Notes under the pieces: generated by a model
The model's database searches: none
Told to the model about the DNA's origin: nothing
The model's input: only the letters and a program-made list of their open reading frames with translations
Translations under genes and position numbers: made by a program
Part shown: one piece after another, positions 8,444-16,824 of the stretch
Position numbering within the stretch: the stretch's first letter is position 1
Layout of the letters: the number at the start of each line of letters is the position of its first letter
DNA from: CBDCWO01 sp965223405
GTDB lineage: Bacteria > Bacteroidota > Bacteroidia > Chitinophagales > Saprospiraceae
Assembly (NCBI GenBank): GCA_965223405.1
Contig: CBDCWO010000006.1
Coordinates: forward strand, 3,534,001-3,598,000
DNA: 64,000 bases
Reading direction: 5' to 3'

Positions 8444-8926
8444 ATGAGACACGGAAAAAAATTTAACCATTTAGGACGTAAAAAAGGCCATCGAAATGCG
8501 CTTTTGAAAAGTCTAGGCAATGCATTAATTGAGCATAAGCGAATAAATACCACATTGGCCAAAGCCAAAGCTTTACGCCAATACATTGAACCGCTAATTA
8601 CCAAAGGAAAGAAAGATACGACTCATTCCAGGCGGGTAGTTTTTAGCTACTTGCAAGATAAACATTCTATCAATGAATTATTTGGTCCTATTGCTGCCAA
8701 GGTAGGAGATCGGCCAGGTGGATATACCCGAATTATTCGGACTGGATTCAGGAAAGGTGATAGTGCCGAAATGGCAATGATAGAATTAGTGGATTTTAAT
8801 GAATTGCTACTGGAGGCAAAAGCATCTGGTCAAACACCAGGTAGAAAAAGAACAAGACGAGGCCGACGCAGAAAGTCTGCTGCCAGTGGAGCTGCTCCGG
8901 TTGTCTCTGCTAATGAAGAAGAATAA
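8444..8926 (+). CDS. rplQ: Large ribosomal subunit protein bL17 (L17), with C-terminal extension
   Basis: L17 lies near the peptide exit tunnel. The N-terminal 120 residues are canonical (MRHGKKFNHLGRKKGHRNAL, then LITKGKKDTTHSRR and GGYTRIIRTGFRKGDSAEMA). The product is 160 residues, about 35 longer than the E. coli protein: a basic stretch (GRKRTRRGRRRK) followed by an Ala/Glu-rich tail. C-terminal extensions of this kind are common in Bacteroidota. It is the last ribosomal gene and is followed by a clear terminator. Confidence 0.96.
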   Translation: MRHGKKFNHLGRKKGHRNALLKSLGNALIEHKRINTTLAKAKALRQYIEPLITKGKKDTTHSRRVVFSYLQDKHSINELFGPIAAKVGDRPGGYTRIIRTGFRKGDSAEMAMIELVDFNELLLEAKASGQTPGRKRTRRGRRRKSAASGAAPVVSANEEE

Positions 8927-8953
8927 CTTTACTTCCAAAAACAAAAATATTAG

Positions 8954-8995
8954 TAAGTCCCTAATTAAGTTAATCTAATTAGGGACTTATTTTAT
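8954..8995 (+). terminator. Rho-independent terminator of the ribosomal operon
   Basis: A perfect 14-bp inverted repeat (TAAGTCCCTAATTA at 8954-8967 with its complement at 8976-8989) encloses an 8-base loop and is followed by TTTTATT. It lies 28 bases after the rplQ stop and just before the carA promoter, so it separates the two transcription units. Confidence 0.9.
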
Positions 8996-9004
8996 TCTGC
9001 AAAC

Positions 9005-9034
9005 TTTGAAATCAACTTTCAGATCTTATATTTG
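9005..9034 (+). promoter_or_regulatory. Bacteroidota-type promoter for carA
   Basis: TTTG at 9005-9008 and TATATTTG at 9027-9034 match the Bacteroidota -33 (TTTG) and -7 (TAnnTTTG) elements with an 18-base spacer. Transcription would start near 9040, about 14 bases before the carA ATG. Confidence 0.7.
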
Positions 9035-9053
9035 CGAAAATTCTATATAAACA

Positions 9054-10175
9054 ATGACGATAAATCAACCATTAGACGATCCTGCCATACTCATCCTGGA
9101 GGATGGAACCACTTTCTTGGGCAAATCAGCAGGTTATAAAGGTATCACTACTGGGGAAATATGCTTTAACACAGGAATGACTGGTTACCAAGAAGTATTT
9201 ACGGATCCCTCCTATTATGGACAGTTGTTAGTAACCACTAATGTGCATATTGGAAATTATGGAGCTAAGGATGACGAGGTGGAGTCTAAAAGCGTGAAGA
9301 TTGCTGGCCTGATTTGTAAAAACTTCACCAAATCCAATTATTCCCGGATACAAGCTGATAGATCGTTGCAGACCTATTTGGAAGATGAAAAACTAATTGC
9401 TATATACGATATTGATACCCGTGCCATTGTCAGACATATCCGTACCAAAGGTGCAATGAATGCGATTATTTCCTCATCCGAAATGGATGTTGATAAGCTT
9501 AAAAAGCAATTAAAAAAAGTTCCGAATATGGCTGGGTTGGAGTTAGCTAGCAAAGTGAGTACTCCCGAACCATATTTCTTTGGCAATACTTCTGCTCATT
9601 GGAAGGTGGCGGTTTTGGACTTTGGGACTAAACAAAACATATTGCGCTGTTTCACCGAGCGGGATTGCTTCTTAAGGGTATTTCCTGCTAAAACTCCTTA
9701 CGCAGAAATGAAAAAATGGGCACCGGATGGATATTTCCTTTCCAATGGCCCTGGAGATCCAGCAAGTATGACTTATGCTATTAAAACCATACGTGAAATA
9801 CTCAAATCTGGAAAACCCGTATTCGGTATTTGCCTTGGACATCAACTGTTGGCTTTAGCATGTGGAATTTCGACTTTTAAAATGCATCATGGACATCGGG
9901 GAGTAAACCATCCGGTAAAAAACTTGGTTACTGGAAAATGCGAAATTACCAGCCAGAATCATGGCTTTGGTGTTGATCCGGATTCAGTGAAAGGACATAA
10001 GGAGCAAATCACCATAACACACCAAAACCTCAACGACTTTTCGATTGAAGGAATTCGTCTGAAAGATAAGCCTGCATTTAGTGTTCAATATCACCCGGAA
10101 GCCTCACCTGGGCCCCACGATGCCAGATATTTGTTTGATCAATTTATTTCTTTAATAGAAGCAAAAAATAACTAA
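9054..10175 (+). CDS. carA: Carbamoyl-phosphate synthase small subunit (glutamine amidotransferase)
   Basis: CarA hydrolyses glutamine and channels ammonia to CarB, making carbamoyl phosphate for pyrimidine and arginine synthesis. The 373-residue product has the N-terminal CPSase small-chain domain (LEDGTTFLGKSAG, NTGMTGYQEVFTDPSY) and a class I glutamine amidotransferase domain. The catalytic triad is visible as C260 in FGICLGHQ and H347/E349 in QYHPEASPGPHD. It has its own promoter behind the ribosomal terminator, and eno follows after two bases. No carB is in the window. Confidence 0.96.
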   Translation: MTINQPLDDPAILILEDGTTFLGKSAGYKGITTGEICFNTGMTGYQEVFTDPSYYGQLLVTTNVHIGNYGAKDDEVESKSVKIAGLICKNFTKSNYSRIQADRSLQTYLEDEKLIAIYDIDTRAIVRHIRTKGAMNAIISSSEMDVDKLKKQLKKVPNMAGLELASKVSTPEPYFFGNTSAHWKVAVLDFGTKQNILRCFTERDCFLRVFPAKTPYAEMKKWAPDGYFLSNGPGDPASMTYAIKTIREILKSGKPVFGICLGHQLLALACGISTFKMHHGHRGVNHPVKNLVTGKCEITSQNHGFGVDPDSVKGHKEQITITHQNLNDFSIEGIRLKDKPAFSVQYHPEASPGPHDARYLFDQFISLIEAKNN

Positions 10176-10177
10176 TA

Positions 10178-11464
10178 ATGAGTCAAATTGTTGATTTAAG
10201 AGCAAGAGAAATTTTGGATTCCAGGGGAAATCCTACTGTAGAAGTTGAAGTTATAACGGAACTTGGTTTTACCGGGCGTGCTGCTGTTCCTTCTGGTGCC
10301 TCTACCGGAAAATACGAAGCAGTCGAATTACGTGATCAGGATCCGGGCAGGTACATGGGTAAAGGAGTTTTGACGGCATGCAACCATGTCAATGATGAGA
10401 TCAAACCGGAAATCCTGGGTTGGGATTGCCTGGATCAAAAATATATCGATCAGATGATGATCGAATTAGACGGTACGGAAAACAAGTCTAAATTAGGTGC
10501 TAATGCTATACTCGGTGTTTCATTAGCAATTAGCAAAGCAGCAGCAGCAGAGTGTGGACAAAGTCTATATCGTTATATTGGAGGTGTAAATGCACATACG
10601 CTGCCGGTTCCTTTGATGAATATTCTAAATGGAGGGAGTCACGCTGATAGTAATATTGATTTTCAGGAATTTATGATCGTACCTTACGGTGCTGAAACAT
10701 TTTCTGAAGCATTGAGAATGGGAGTAGAGATTTTCCATAATCTAAAAGCGGTCCTGAAGTCTAATGGATTATCTACTAATGTAGGAGATGAAGGTGGATT
10801 TGCCCCCAGCTTACCCTCCAACGAAGAAGCTATTGCTACCGTGGTACAAGCAATTGAGAAGGCCGGGTACCAACCGGGTGAGCAAGTAGGCATCGCACTG
10901 GATGCTGCTGCTTCTGAGTTTTACCTGGAAGATGAAAAGGTCTATCATTTTCACAAGTCGGGAGGAGAGAAATTATCTTCTGAGGAAATGGTAGCTTATT
11001 GGAAGGATTGGTGTGGAAAGTATCCCATCGTATCTATTGAGGATGGACTGCATGAGGACGATTGGTCCGGCTGGGAATTATTGACCAAAGTGATAGGTAA
11101 TGATGTTCAGCTTGTGGGTGACGACCTCTTCGTTACTAATGTCCAGAAACTACAATATGGCATTGATCACCAAGTAGCAAATTCTATTCTGATTAAGGTA
11201 AATCAGATTGGGTCACTTTCTGAAACCATCAGCGCGGTCCAATTAGCGAGAAGAAATGCGTATACTTCGATTATCAGCCATCGATCAGGTGAGACGGAAG
11301 ATCATACCATAGCAGATCTTGCGGTTGCCCTGAATACCGGACAGATAAAAACGGGATCTGGTTCAAGGTCTGATAGAATGGCAAAATACAACCAGTTATT
11401 GAGGATTGAAGAAGAATTAGGGCAAGTAGCTTTTTATCCGGGCAAGTCTGCTTTTAACCTTTAA
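10178..11464 (+). CDS. eno: Enolase (phosphopyruvate hydratase)
   Basis: Enolase interconverts 2-phosphoglycerate and phosphoenolpyruvate in glycolysis; it is a Mg-dependent cytosolic enzyme. The 428-residue product has the N-terminal REILDSRGNPTVEVEV, the SGASTGKYEAVELRD loop, metal-ligand segments (DAAASEFY, SIEDGLHEDDW, LVGDDLFVTN) and the signature ILIKVNQIGSLSET. The ATG is two bases after the carA stop, so the two are probably translated from one message. Confidence 0.97.
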   Translation: MSQIVDLRAREILDSRGNPTVEVEVITELGFTGRAAVPSGASTGKYEAVELRDQDPGRYMGKGVLTACNHVNDEIKPEILGWDCLDQKYIDQMMIELDGTENKSKLGANAILGVSLAISKAAAAECGQSLYRYIGGVNAHTLPVPLMNILNGGSHADSNIDFQEFMIVPYGAETFSEALRMGVEIFHNLKAVLKSNGLSTNVGDEGGFAPSLPSNEEAIATVVQAIEKAGYQPGEQVGIALDAAASEFYLEDEKVYHFHKSGGEKLSSEEMVAYWKDWCGKYPIVSIEDGLHEDDWSGWELLTKVIGNDVQLVGDDLFVTNVQKLQYGIDHQVANSILIKVNQIGSLSETISAVQLARRNAYTSIISHRSGETEDHTIADLAVALNTGQIKTGSGSRSDRMAKYNQLLRIEEELGQVAFYPGKSAFNL

Positions 11465-11506
11465 AAAATTCATTTATCTTTACATCGGTTCCCAAAACCG
11501 TGTAAT

Positions 11507-11818
11507 ATGAAATATTTAAATCGCTTGCATTGGAATACCGCAATGTTTAAGAAAATCTTATTGAGCCGGTATTTTATCACTTTTGTTGCTTTTTTAATTT
11601 GGCTGACCTTCTTTGATCAGCATAGTTTTGGAAAACAAATCAAGTTAAGCCAAACCCTGGATCATCTTAAAGATGAAAAAGTTCAAATAAAGAAGCAAAT
11701 TCAACAGTTGAAGATTGATCAATGGGATTTTGATCGTAACAAGGAAAAGTATGCACGAGAAAAATATTTGTTGCATAAGGAAAACGAACAAGTTTATATT
11801 ATCCCGGAAGAAGATTAG
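11507..11818 (+). CDS. Septum formation initiator family protein (DivIC/FtsB-like)
   Basis: This 103-residue bitopic protein has a short cytosolic N-terminus, one membrane segment (about residues 20-37, FITFVAFLIWLTFFDQHS) and a coiled coil (about 44-75) ending in an EKYAREKYLLHKENEQVYII segment. That is the layout of DivIC/FtsB, which links FtsL and FtsQ to the divisome. Sequence conservation in this family is low, so the call rests on architecture plus the Y-A-R-E-K-Y motif typical of Bacteroidota members. It follows eno by 42 bases and precedes sucD by 11. TATCTTTA at about 11475 could be a weak internal -7 element. Confidence 0.8.
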   Translation: MKYLNRLHWNTAMFKKILLSRYFITFVAFLIWLTFFDQHSFGKQIKLSQTLDHLKDEKVQIKKQIQQLKIDQWDFDRNKEKYAREKYLLHKENEQVYIIPEED

Positions 11819-11829
11819 AATATAAGATC

Positions 11830-12699
11830 ATGAGTGTATTGGTTAATAAAGATTCCAGAATCATAGTACAAGGATTTACTGGAAAGGAAGGTACGTTTCA
11901 CGCTGAACAGATGATAGCATACGGAACCCAGGTTGTTGGAGGAGTGACACCAGGTAAAGGGGGAATGGAACATCTGGGTCGACCGGTGTTCAATACGGTA
12001 GTGGAAACAGTTGAAAATGAAGGAGCGGATACATCCATAATCTTTGTACCTCCTCCATTTGCAGGAGATGCAATAATGGAGTCGGCAGCAGCAGGGATAA
12101 AAGTTATTGTTTGTATTACCGAGGGCATTCCGGTGCAGGACATGCTTAAGGTAAAGGCCTTTTTATCTGATTATGATTGTCGTATGGTTGGCCCAAACTG
12201 CCCAGGCATAATTACTCCTGAAGAAGCAAAGGTTGGAATAATGCCTGGATTCATTCATCGCAAAGGAAGGATTGGGATAGTCTCACGCTCAGGTACTTTG
12301 ACCTATGAAGCGGTAGACCAAGTCACCAAAGCAGGATTAGGGCAATCCACATGCATTGGTATTGGTGGTGATCCTGTAGTAGGAACAACTACTAAAGAAG
12401 CGATAGAGCTCCTGATGGAAGACCCTGAAACTAACGGAATTGTAATGATAGGGGAAATTGGAGGCGGAATGGAAGCGGAAGCTGCACGATGGATTAAGGA
12501 AAATAATCACAAACCGGTAGTGGGCTTTATTGCCGGAAAAACAGCGCCCAAAGGGAGAAAGATGGGACATGCCGGAGCCATTATCGGAGGCAAAGAGGAT
12601 ACCGCTGCCGCTAAAATGGCCATCATGGAAACATGTGGTATTCACGTAGTACATTCACCAGCGGAGATTGGACAATCTATAGCAGATCTTGTCAATTGA
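11830..12699 (+). CDS. sucD: Succinyl-CoA ligase (ADP/GDP-forming) subunit alpha
   Basis: SucD is the CoA-binding, phosphohistidine-carrying subunit of succinyl-CoA synthetase in the TCA cycle. The 289-residue product has the CoA-binding Rossmann domain (VQGFTGKEGTFHAEQMIAYG, VGGVTPGKGG) and the ligase domain. The phospho-accepting histidine is H247 in GHAGAIIGG. The partner sucC is not adjacent; it must be elsewhere. It ends a carA-eno-divIC-sucD run and faces the kinase gene convergently. Confidence 0.96.
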   Translation: MSVLVNKDSRIIVQGFTGKEGTFHAEQMIAYGTQVVGGVTPGKGGMEHLGRPVFNTVVETVENEGADTSIIFVPPPFAGDAIMESAAAGIKVIVCITEGIPVQDMLKVKAFLSDYDCRMVGPNCPGIITPEEAKVGIMPGFIHRKGRIGIVSRSGTLTYEAVDQVTKAGLGQSTCIGIGGDPVVGTTTKEAIELLMEDPETNGIVMIGEIGGGMEAEAARWIKENNHKPVVGFIAGKTAPKGRKMGHAGAIIGGKEDTAAAKMAIMETCGIHVVHSPAEIGQSIADLVN

Positions 12700-12915
12700 A
12701 TCCGGTTTCGAAAAATGATGCTAACCGTAATGGTAGGGATACTTATATCAGGACTTTAAGTGTCAGAGCACGAGTAGGTACTTCGCCACAATAATCGAAT
12801 TTAGGATTCAAGCAAGCTCGATCAATCAATCACCCACAATACTCAGGTAATCAATCATTAAGAGAAATTTATTATGAATATTAAATTATCAATCGAACTC
12901 AGGTTTAACATAAAA

Positions 12916-15900
12916 TTATAATGCCACCCTTTCTTGTACCGAAAAGTTATCTTTCATATGCATCAGGGGGAGTTCAATATAGAAGTCAGTCCCCTGGTCG
13001 ATACGAGTCTCAAAATAAAGCTTGCCGTTGAATGACTCTATGATATTATAAGATATTGCTAAGCCCAGGCCTGTACCTGAACTTTTAGTAGTAAAATTCG
13101 GATAAAACACTTTATCTTTCATGTGTTCGGGAATACCTATTCCGTTGTCACTGATTACTATGATGGCATAATCCTCTTCTTTTGTCAGTTTGATATTGAT
13201 TACTCCACGCCGGATACTAGGTATAGCCTGGATCGCATTTTTAATAATATTATTCAGTACCCTGATTAAATGATTTTTATCGGCAAACACGTAGATTTCA
13301 TCAATGGGAACATAAAGATTAATATCCATGTCCTCCCGCTTGCGGAAGAGGTCATGGGCGCTGGCAGCAACTTCATTGAGGATTACTTTTTCATTTTCAG
13401 GCCTTGGCATCTTGGCAAAAGTTGAAAACTCGGATGCGATCTGGGATAAATTATCGATTTGTTCTACTAACGTATTGGAAACCCGATCCACTACATTTTC
13501 GATTTCCTCCGGTCTGGTTCGGATCGCATGTTGCATGTGCTGGATGCTCAACTTCATCGGGGTAAGTGGATTTTTTATCTCATGAGCAACTTGCTTGGCC
13601 ATTTCTCGCCATGCCAATTCCCTTTCAGTATGCGCTAAAAACTGAGCACTGTCTTCCAGTTTTTGAATCATCAGATTGTAATTGTTGATTAATTCTCCAA
13701 CTTCATCCTGGTTTTCCCAGTGCAACATTTTGTTTGGTTTACCAAGGTTAAATTGTTTGAGGCTCGCCCCAAGGGCAATCAATGGTCCGGTAATTGAATT
13801 TGCCACAGCTATGGCCACAGAACCCGCTAACAGTAGTAAGAAGATGTATACATTCAATAGCGTGCCGATAAAGTCATTCACAGTTCTGGATATTTCTTGA
13901 TCTCTGGTACCGGTAGGTATCCCAATAACTCCAACCAATTTTTGGTCATTGGAGTAAATCCCGGCAAATGAAGTGGCTTCATTCGGGGTGTTATTAAAAA
14001 CGAATAAAGATTGTGTACTCGCCAGGTCGCGAAAATCCGAGAATGGGACCAACTCGGGGACATGATCAGATTGATAATCGACCTCAAAGGATTGCTGCAG
14101 ATATCCGGAAGCATTGTAATAGAACAAATCAGTCTTATGAATTGATGCCAAATCTACCATCCGGTTTTCCAGGTTTTTACTACCGGCAATGTTTTGGTCG
14201 GAAGCTTCTTCCAGAGTGGATTGAATGGAATGGATGATTGAATTAATTTTGGTTTTTTGCTCTGTCAAATAATTGATCTCGGAGGTGTTCTTAAAATAGA
14301 ATACAGTTATGATGGCTATAATGACAAAGGAAGCTAGGATAACCGAAATTACCGATAATTGGATTTTATTCCTTAAAGAGCTTCTATTGGAAAAATGAAA
14401 CTGTAATTCCGGCGGTAGGTAATGCAGATACATATCTGTAAGCACGATAATGCCAATTACCAAAAGAAATAGGACAAATACATAAGAAAATGACGAAATC
14501 GGTTTAATCATCCCAGTGAGTTGTTTTCCAATGATGACTATTCTGTTATCTTCACTTCTTAGCAATAACTCCGACCTGCCATCAGAGACCAACTCTTCAT
14601 ATGAGCCTTTGGCCGGTATTGATGTGAAGGGATAATTATTTGGATAAATCTCTGGAGAATTGGTGGTTACCAATTGCTTATCCTGATAGATAGCGGTGAC
14701 ATAAGTTGCTGACGAAAAATCCGGATTTTGTAACAATTGAACTCCTACTTCCTGCCTTTTTTCCAGATCTTGTTGCCAATTGTATTTAAATAGTAGAATT
14801 GCAGAATATCCCGAAAAAAGAATCAACCAGGTAATCATCCAGGTTATACTATGTCGCTTAGCTTCAAGAAACAGTTCATATAGAAGGATGTATATTCCCG
14901 CAAATGTGGCGAAAAATAAAAATGAAAATCCTGCCGAAACCAGTAAACTGATTGGTATAAATACAATACTGGCCACAATAAAATTAAGCAGTCTGTTTTT
15001 CTTGTTTTGATTGGTGTCCAAAAGATGGGAAAGCAAATTATGATGTAAAATAAATACACCGATACAACCCAGAATTACTATACCCAAAGCAAATAGGGTA
15101 AGGCTACTGGAATAAAAGAAGTGATTGAAGTCTAAAGGAATTCTGATGTCCAGTATCAAATACTGGTAGTATCTGGCGATTCCCAATAAAGATAACAAAA
15201 CCACAAAATAAGTGACTATAGTATAAATGTGACGGCCAGAGGTTCCATATTGATTTCGAGAGAGAAGGGGGCCTATGTTTTTATTATAAAATACTATAGT
15301 GGCGACACTTAAAAAGATAATAACAAATGACTGGATAACCGTAGGCCATTGTTCGAGATGAATGAACAACGGCTCAATGGCCAGTTTTTGAACGGTCCAC
15401 ATCAATATCAGCCCCCCGATCCAGATGATCGTTTTTTTAGGTACTGTATGTTGACTGGTGATTTTGGGAAATAAAAAAAAGAACAGGGCAACAAATCCCA
15501 TCCATATAAAAATGGCCATTCCAATAATCAAAGTACTTTGCCGGATGTATTTGATATTCGAGTTAAGAGTGATGTTGATTTTGGATAATTCATCAGGAAA
15601 CCGTCCTAATTTATAGTCCAATACACCGGAAGAAATACCCGTTTCTGATTCTATTTCGTACAGGAATTTAGAAGTGATCAGTGTAATGCCCCCTCGTGAA
15701 GATGCGATGTGAACATACAATGAAGAATCCTGCACTATGGGTATTAAGTCCGTCCTCTCTTGAATTGTTCGAAGTTGATTGATACCTAGTCTGGTATCGC
15801 TCCAATAAATTAATTGTTGATCTTTTATCAGGTAAACACAAAAAGGGTTTTCAGAAAGCTGTGAATCAAAATTGGAATCTTTGGTCAGATCAACATTAGA

Positions 15901-16059
15901 CCAGATACTGCTATCCTTGTGGAAAGAGATCATTTCGTCGACTACCTTCTCGAGACGATTCTCAAATTTTTCCACCACGGTAGTTTCATCCAGATAAATA
16001 GATTGACAAGAAGTCAAGACTACTATCAGGATAAACAAATAGTGATATGGTCTGACCAT
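12916..16059 (-). CDS. Large membrane sensor histidine kinase, NtrY-like
   Basis: The product is predicted to autophosphorylate and pass phosphate to a response regulator. With the start at the ATG at 16059 it has 1,047 residues; the frame stays open 37 more codons upstream, but those encode an unlikely AT-rich N-terminus and contain a -7 element. The N-terminus has a lipobox-like end (IVVLTSC). Roughly 7-8 membrane segments follow in the first 550 residues, with an extracytoplasmic sensor region at about 570-720. A HAMP-like linker comes next, then the H-box WREMAKQVAHEIKNPLTPMK with phospho-acceptor H826. The ATPase boxes are NNIIKNAIQAI, DNGIGIP and GTGLGLAI. The H-box resembles NtrY. No response regulator is adjacent; the NtrC-type regulator at 34558 is a possible but unproven partner. 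Confidence 0.88.
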   Translation of the reverse strand: MVRPYHYLFILIVVLTSCQSIYLDETTVVEKFENRLEKVVDEMISFHKDSSIWSNVDLTKDSNFDSQLSENPFCVYLIKDQQLIYWSDTRLGINQLRTIQERTDLIPIVQDSSLYVHIASSRGGITLITSKFLYEIESETGISSGVLDYKLGRFPDELSKINITLNSNIKYIRQSTLIIGMAIFIWMGFVALFFFLFPKITSQHTVPKKTIIWIGGLILMWTVQKLAIEPLFIHLEQWPTVIQSFVIIFLSVATIVFYNKNIGPLLSRNQYGTSGRHIYTIVTYFVVLLSLLGIARYYQYLILDIRIPLDFNHFFYSSSLTLFALGIVILGCIGVFILHHNLLSHLLDTNQNKKNRLLNFIVASIVFIPISLLVSAGFSFLFFATFAGIYILLYELFLEAKRHSITWMITWLILFSGYSAILLFKYNWQQDLEKRQEVGVQLLQNPDFSSATYVTAIYQDKQLVTTNSPEIYPNNYPFTSIPAKGSYEELVSDGRSELLLRSEDNRIVIIGKQLTGMIKPISSFSYVFVLFLLVIGIIVLTDMYLHYLPPELQFHFSNRSSLRNKIQLSVISVILASFVIIAIITVFYFKNTSEINYLTEQKTKINSIIHSIQSTLEEASDQNIAGSKNLENRMVDLASIHKTDLFYYNASGYLQQSFEVDYQSDHVPELVPFSDFRDLASTQSLFVFNNTPNEATSFAGIYSNDQKLVGVIGIPTGTRDQEISRTVNDFIGTLLNVYIFLLLLAGSVAIAVANSITGPLIALGASLKQFNLGKPNKMLHWENQDEVGELINNYNLMIQKLEDSAQFLAHTERELAWREMAKQVAHEIKNPLTPMKLSIQHMQHAIRTRPEEIENVVDRVSNTLVEQIDNLSQIASEFSTFAKMPRPENEKVILNEVAASAHDLFRKREDMDINLYVPIDEIYVFADKNHLIRVLNNIIKNAIQAIPSIRRGVINIKLTKEEDYAIIVISDNGIGIPEHMKDKVFYPNFTTKSSGTGLGLAISYNIIESFNGKLYFETRIDQGTDFYIELPLMHMKDNFSVQERVAL

Positions 16060-16079
16060 ATTTGAATTGATAATGTATA

Positions 16080-16087
16080 CAAATTTA
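16080..16087 (-). promoter_or_regulatory. -7 promoter element for the NtrY-like kinase
   Basis: On the minus strand the sequence reads TAAATTTG, a full match to TAnnTTTG, 21 bases before the ATG at 16059. No good TTTG is seen at -33. Its position supports the shorter start chosen for the kinase. Confidence 0.45.
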
Positions 16088-16257
16088 TTATATTTTTTTA
16101 TAATGTTTAAATATTCTATTTTGAAACTGTTATATGATAGAGATATATATAATATAATTATATATGCCATCCACGACTTTCAGGCTTCGAAGAACCGGTT
16201 TAGCATCCCAATGCAAGTGTATAGACATCACTAATTGTGTCATCCCCTGGATGAACA

Positions 16258-16288
16258 CCAGTGAAATAATAATAATTTATATCACTGG
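16258..16288. repeat. Imperfect inverted repeat between the kinase and rnpB
   Basis: CCAGTGA (16258-16264) pairs with TCACTGG (16282-16288). After one mismatch, ATAA and TTAT continue the stem, giving 7+4 base pairs. There is no U-tract on either strand, so this is more operator-like than terminator-like. It lies about 200 bases upstream of the kinase start and 115 bases upstream of rnpB. Confidence 0.4.
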
Positions 16289-16394
16289 AAAATATTTTCT
16301 AAGCAAACCGAACCAGGTACGATTGTTTTGATCATTTCAGTTAGCCATCTGATTGAATAAGGAACTTTTAGCAGGTGGGAAAGAATTGATTTAG

Positions 16395-16402
16395 TATATT
16401 TA
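16395..16402 (+). promoter_or_regulatory. Probable -7 element of rnpB
   Basis: TATATTTA matches TAnnTTTG except the last base. It lies just before the predicted 5' end of the RNase P RNA (about 16404-16407), the right distance for a transcription start. No convincing -33 element is visible. Confidence 0.35.
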
Positions 16403-16403
16403 T

Positions 16404-16772
16404 CCGGTAAATGGCTCTGTCGCGTTTAATTTGTTTTAAATGAGGAAAGTCCGGACAACGTAGAGAACCACACCACTTAACGAGTGGGATTTCCTGATAG
16501 GAGGAAATACAGAAAGTGTCACAGAAACTATACCGCCCATGGATTTTTTATGGGTAAGGGTGAAATTGTGTGGTAAGAGCGCACAGTTCTCATGAGTAAT
16601 CATGGGAATGGATAAACCTTGTGGGTTGAAATGTCACATATATCCTGATCGAGGAATCGACTTGAGTTTCTCGCTTAAGCGCTGCTAAGGCAGTGGCAGG
16701 AGGGGTAGACAGCGTAGATAAATGACAGAGGGCTAGTTCATAGTCACAGAATCCGGCTTATACATTTACTAT
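16404..16772 (+). ncRNA. rnpB: RNase P RNA (M1 RNA), bacterial type A
   Basis: This is the catalytic RNA of RNase P, which trims tRNA 5' leaders. The universally conserved 5' half of helix P4 is GAGGAAAGTCCGGAC at 16442-16456, and its partner ACAGAATCCGGCTTA is at 16746-16760. Between them is the conserved stretch GGTGAAATTGTGTGGTAAGA, followed by GCGCAC, near 16559-16584. Helix P1 can be drawn from GTAAATG at 16407-16413 and CATTTAC at 16763-16769, which fixes the ends to within a few bases. Length is about 370 nt. It lies alone between two leftward genes. Confidence 0.93.
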
Positions 16773-16781
16773 CCTATCTCT

Positions 16782-16817
16782 ATCAAAGGGTAACTTATGG
16801 CTGCCCTTTGATTTTTT
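16782..16817 (+). terminator. Terminator of rnpB
   Basis: ATCAAAGGG (16782-16790) pairs perfectly with CCCTTTGAT (16804-16812), followed by a run of T to 16817. It is 10 bases after the RNase P RNA. The opposite strand has no T-run, so it acts on the plus strand only and does not terminate porV. Confidence 0.85.
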
Positions 16818-16824
16818 ATTTTCA

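Noticed and set aside
12337..12654. 105-codon minus-strand frame inside sucD
   Set aside because: It is antisense to a well-conserved enzyme and resembles nothing known.
12700..12915. Possible small gene or terminator between sucD and the NtrY-like kinase
   Set aside because: No open frame with a plausible start, and no hairpin with a T-tract, was found; only short CAATCAATCA-type repeats are present.
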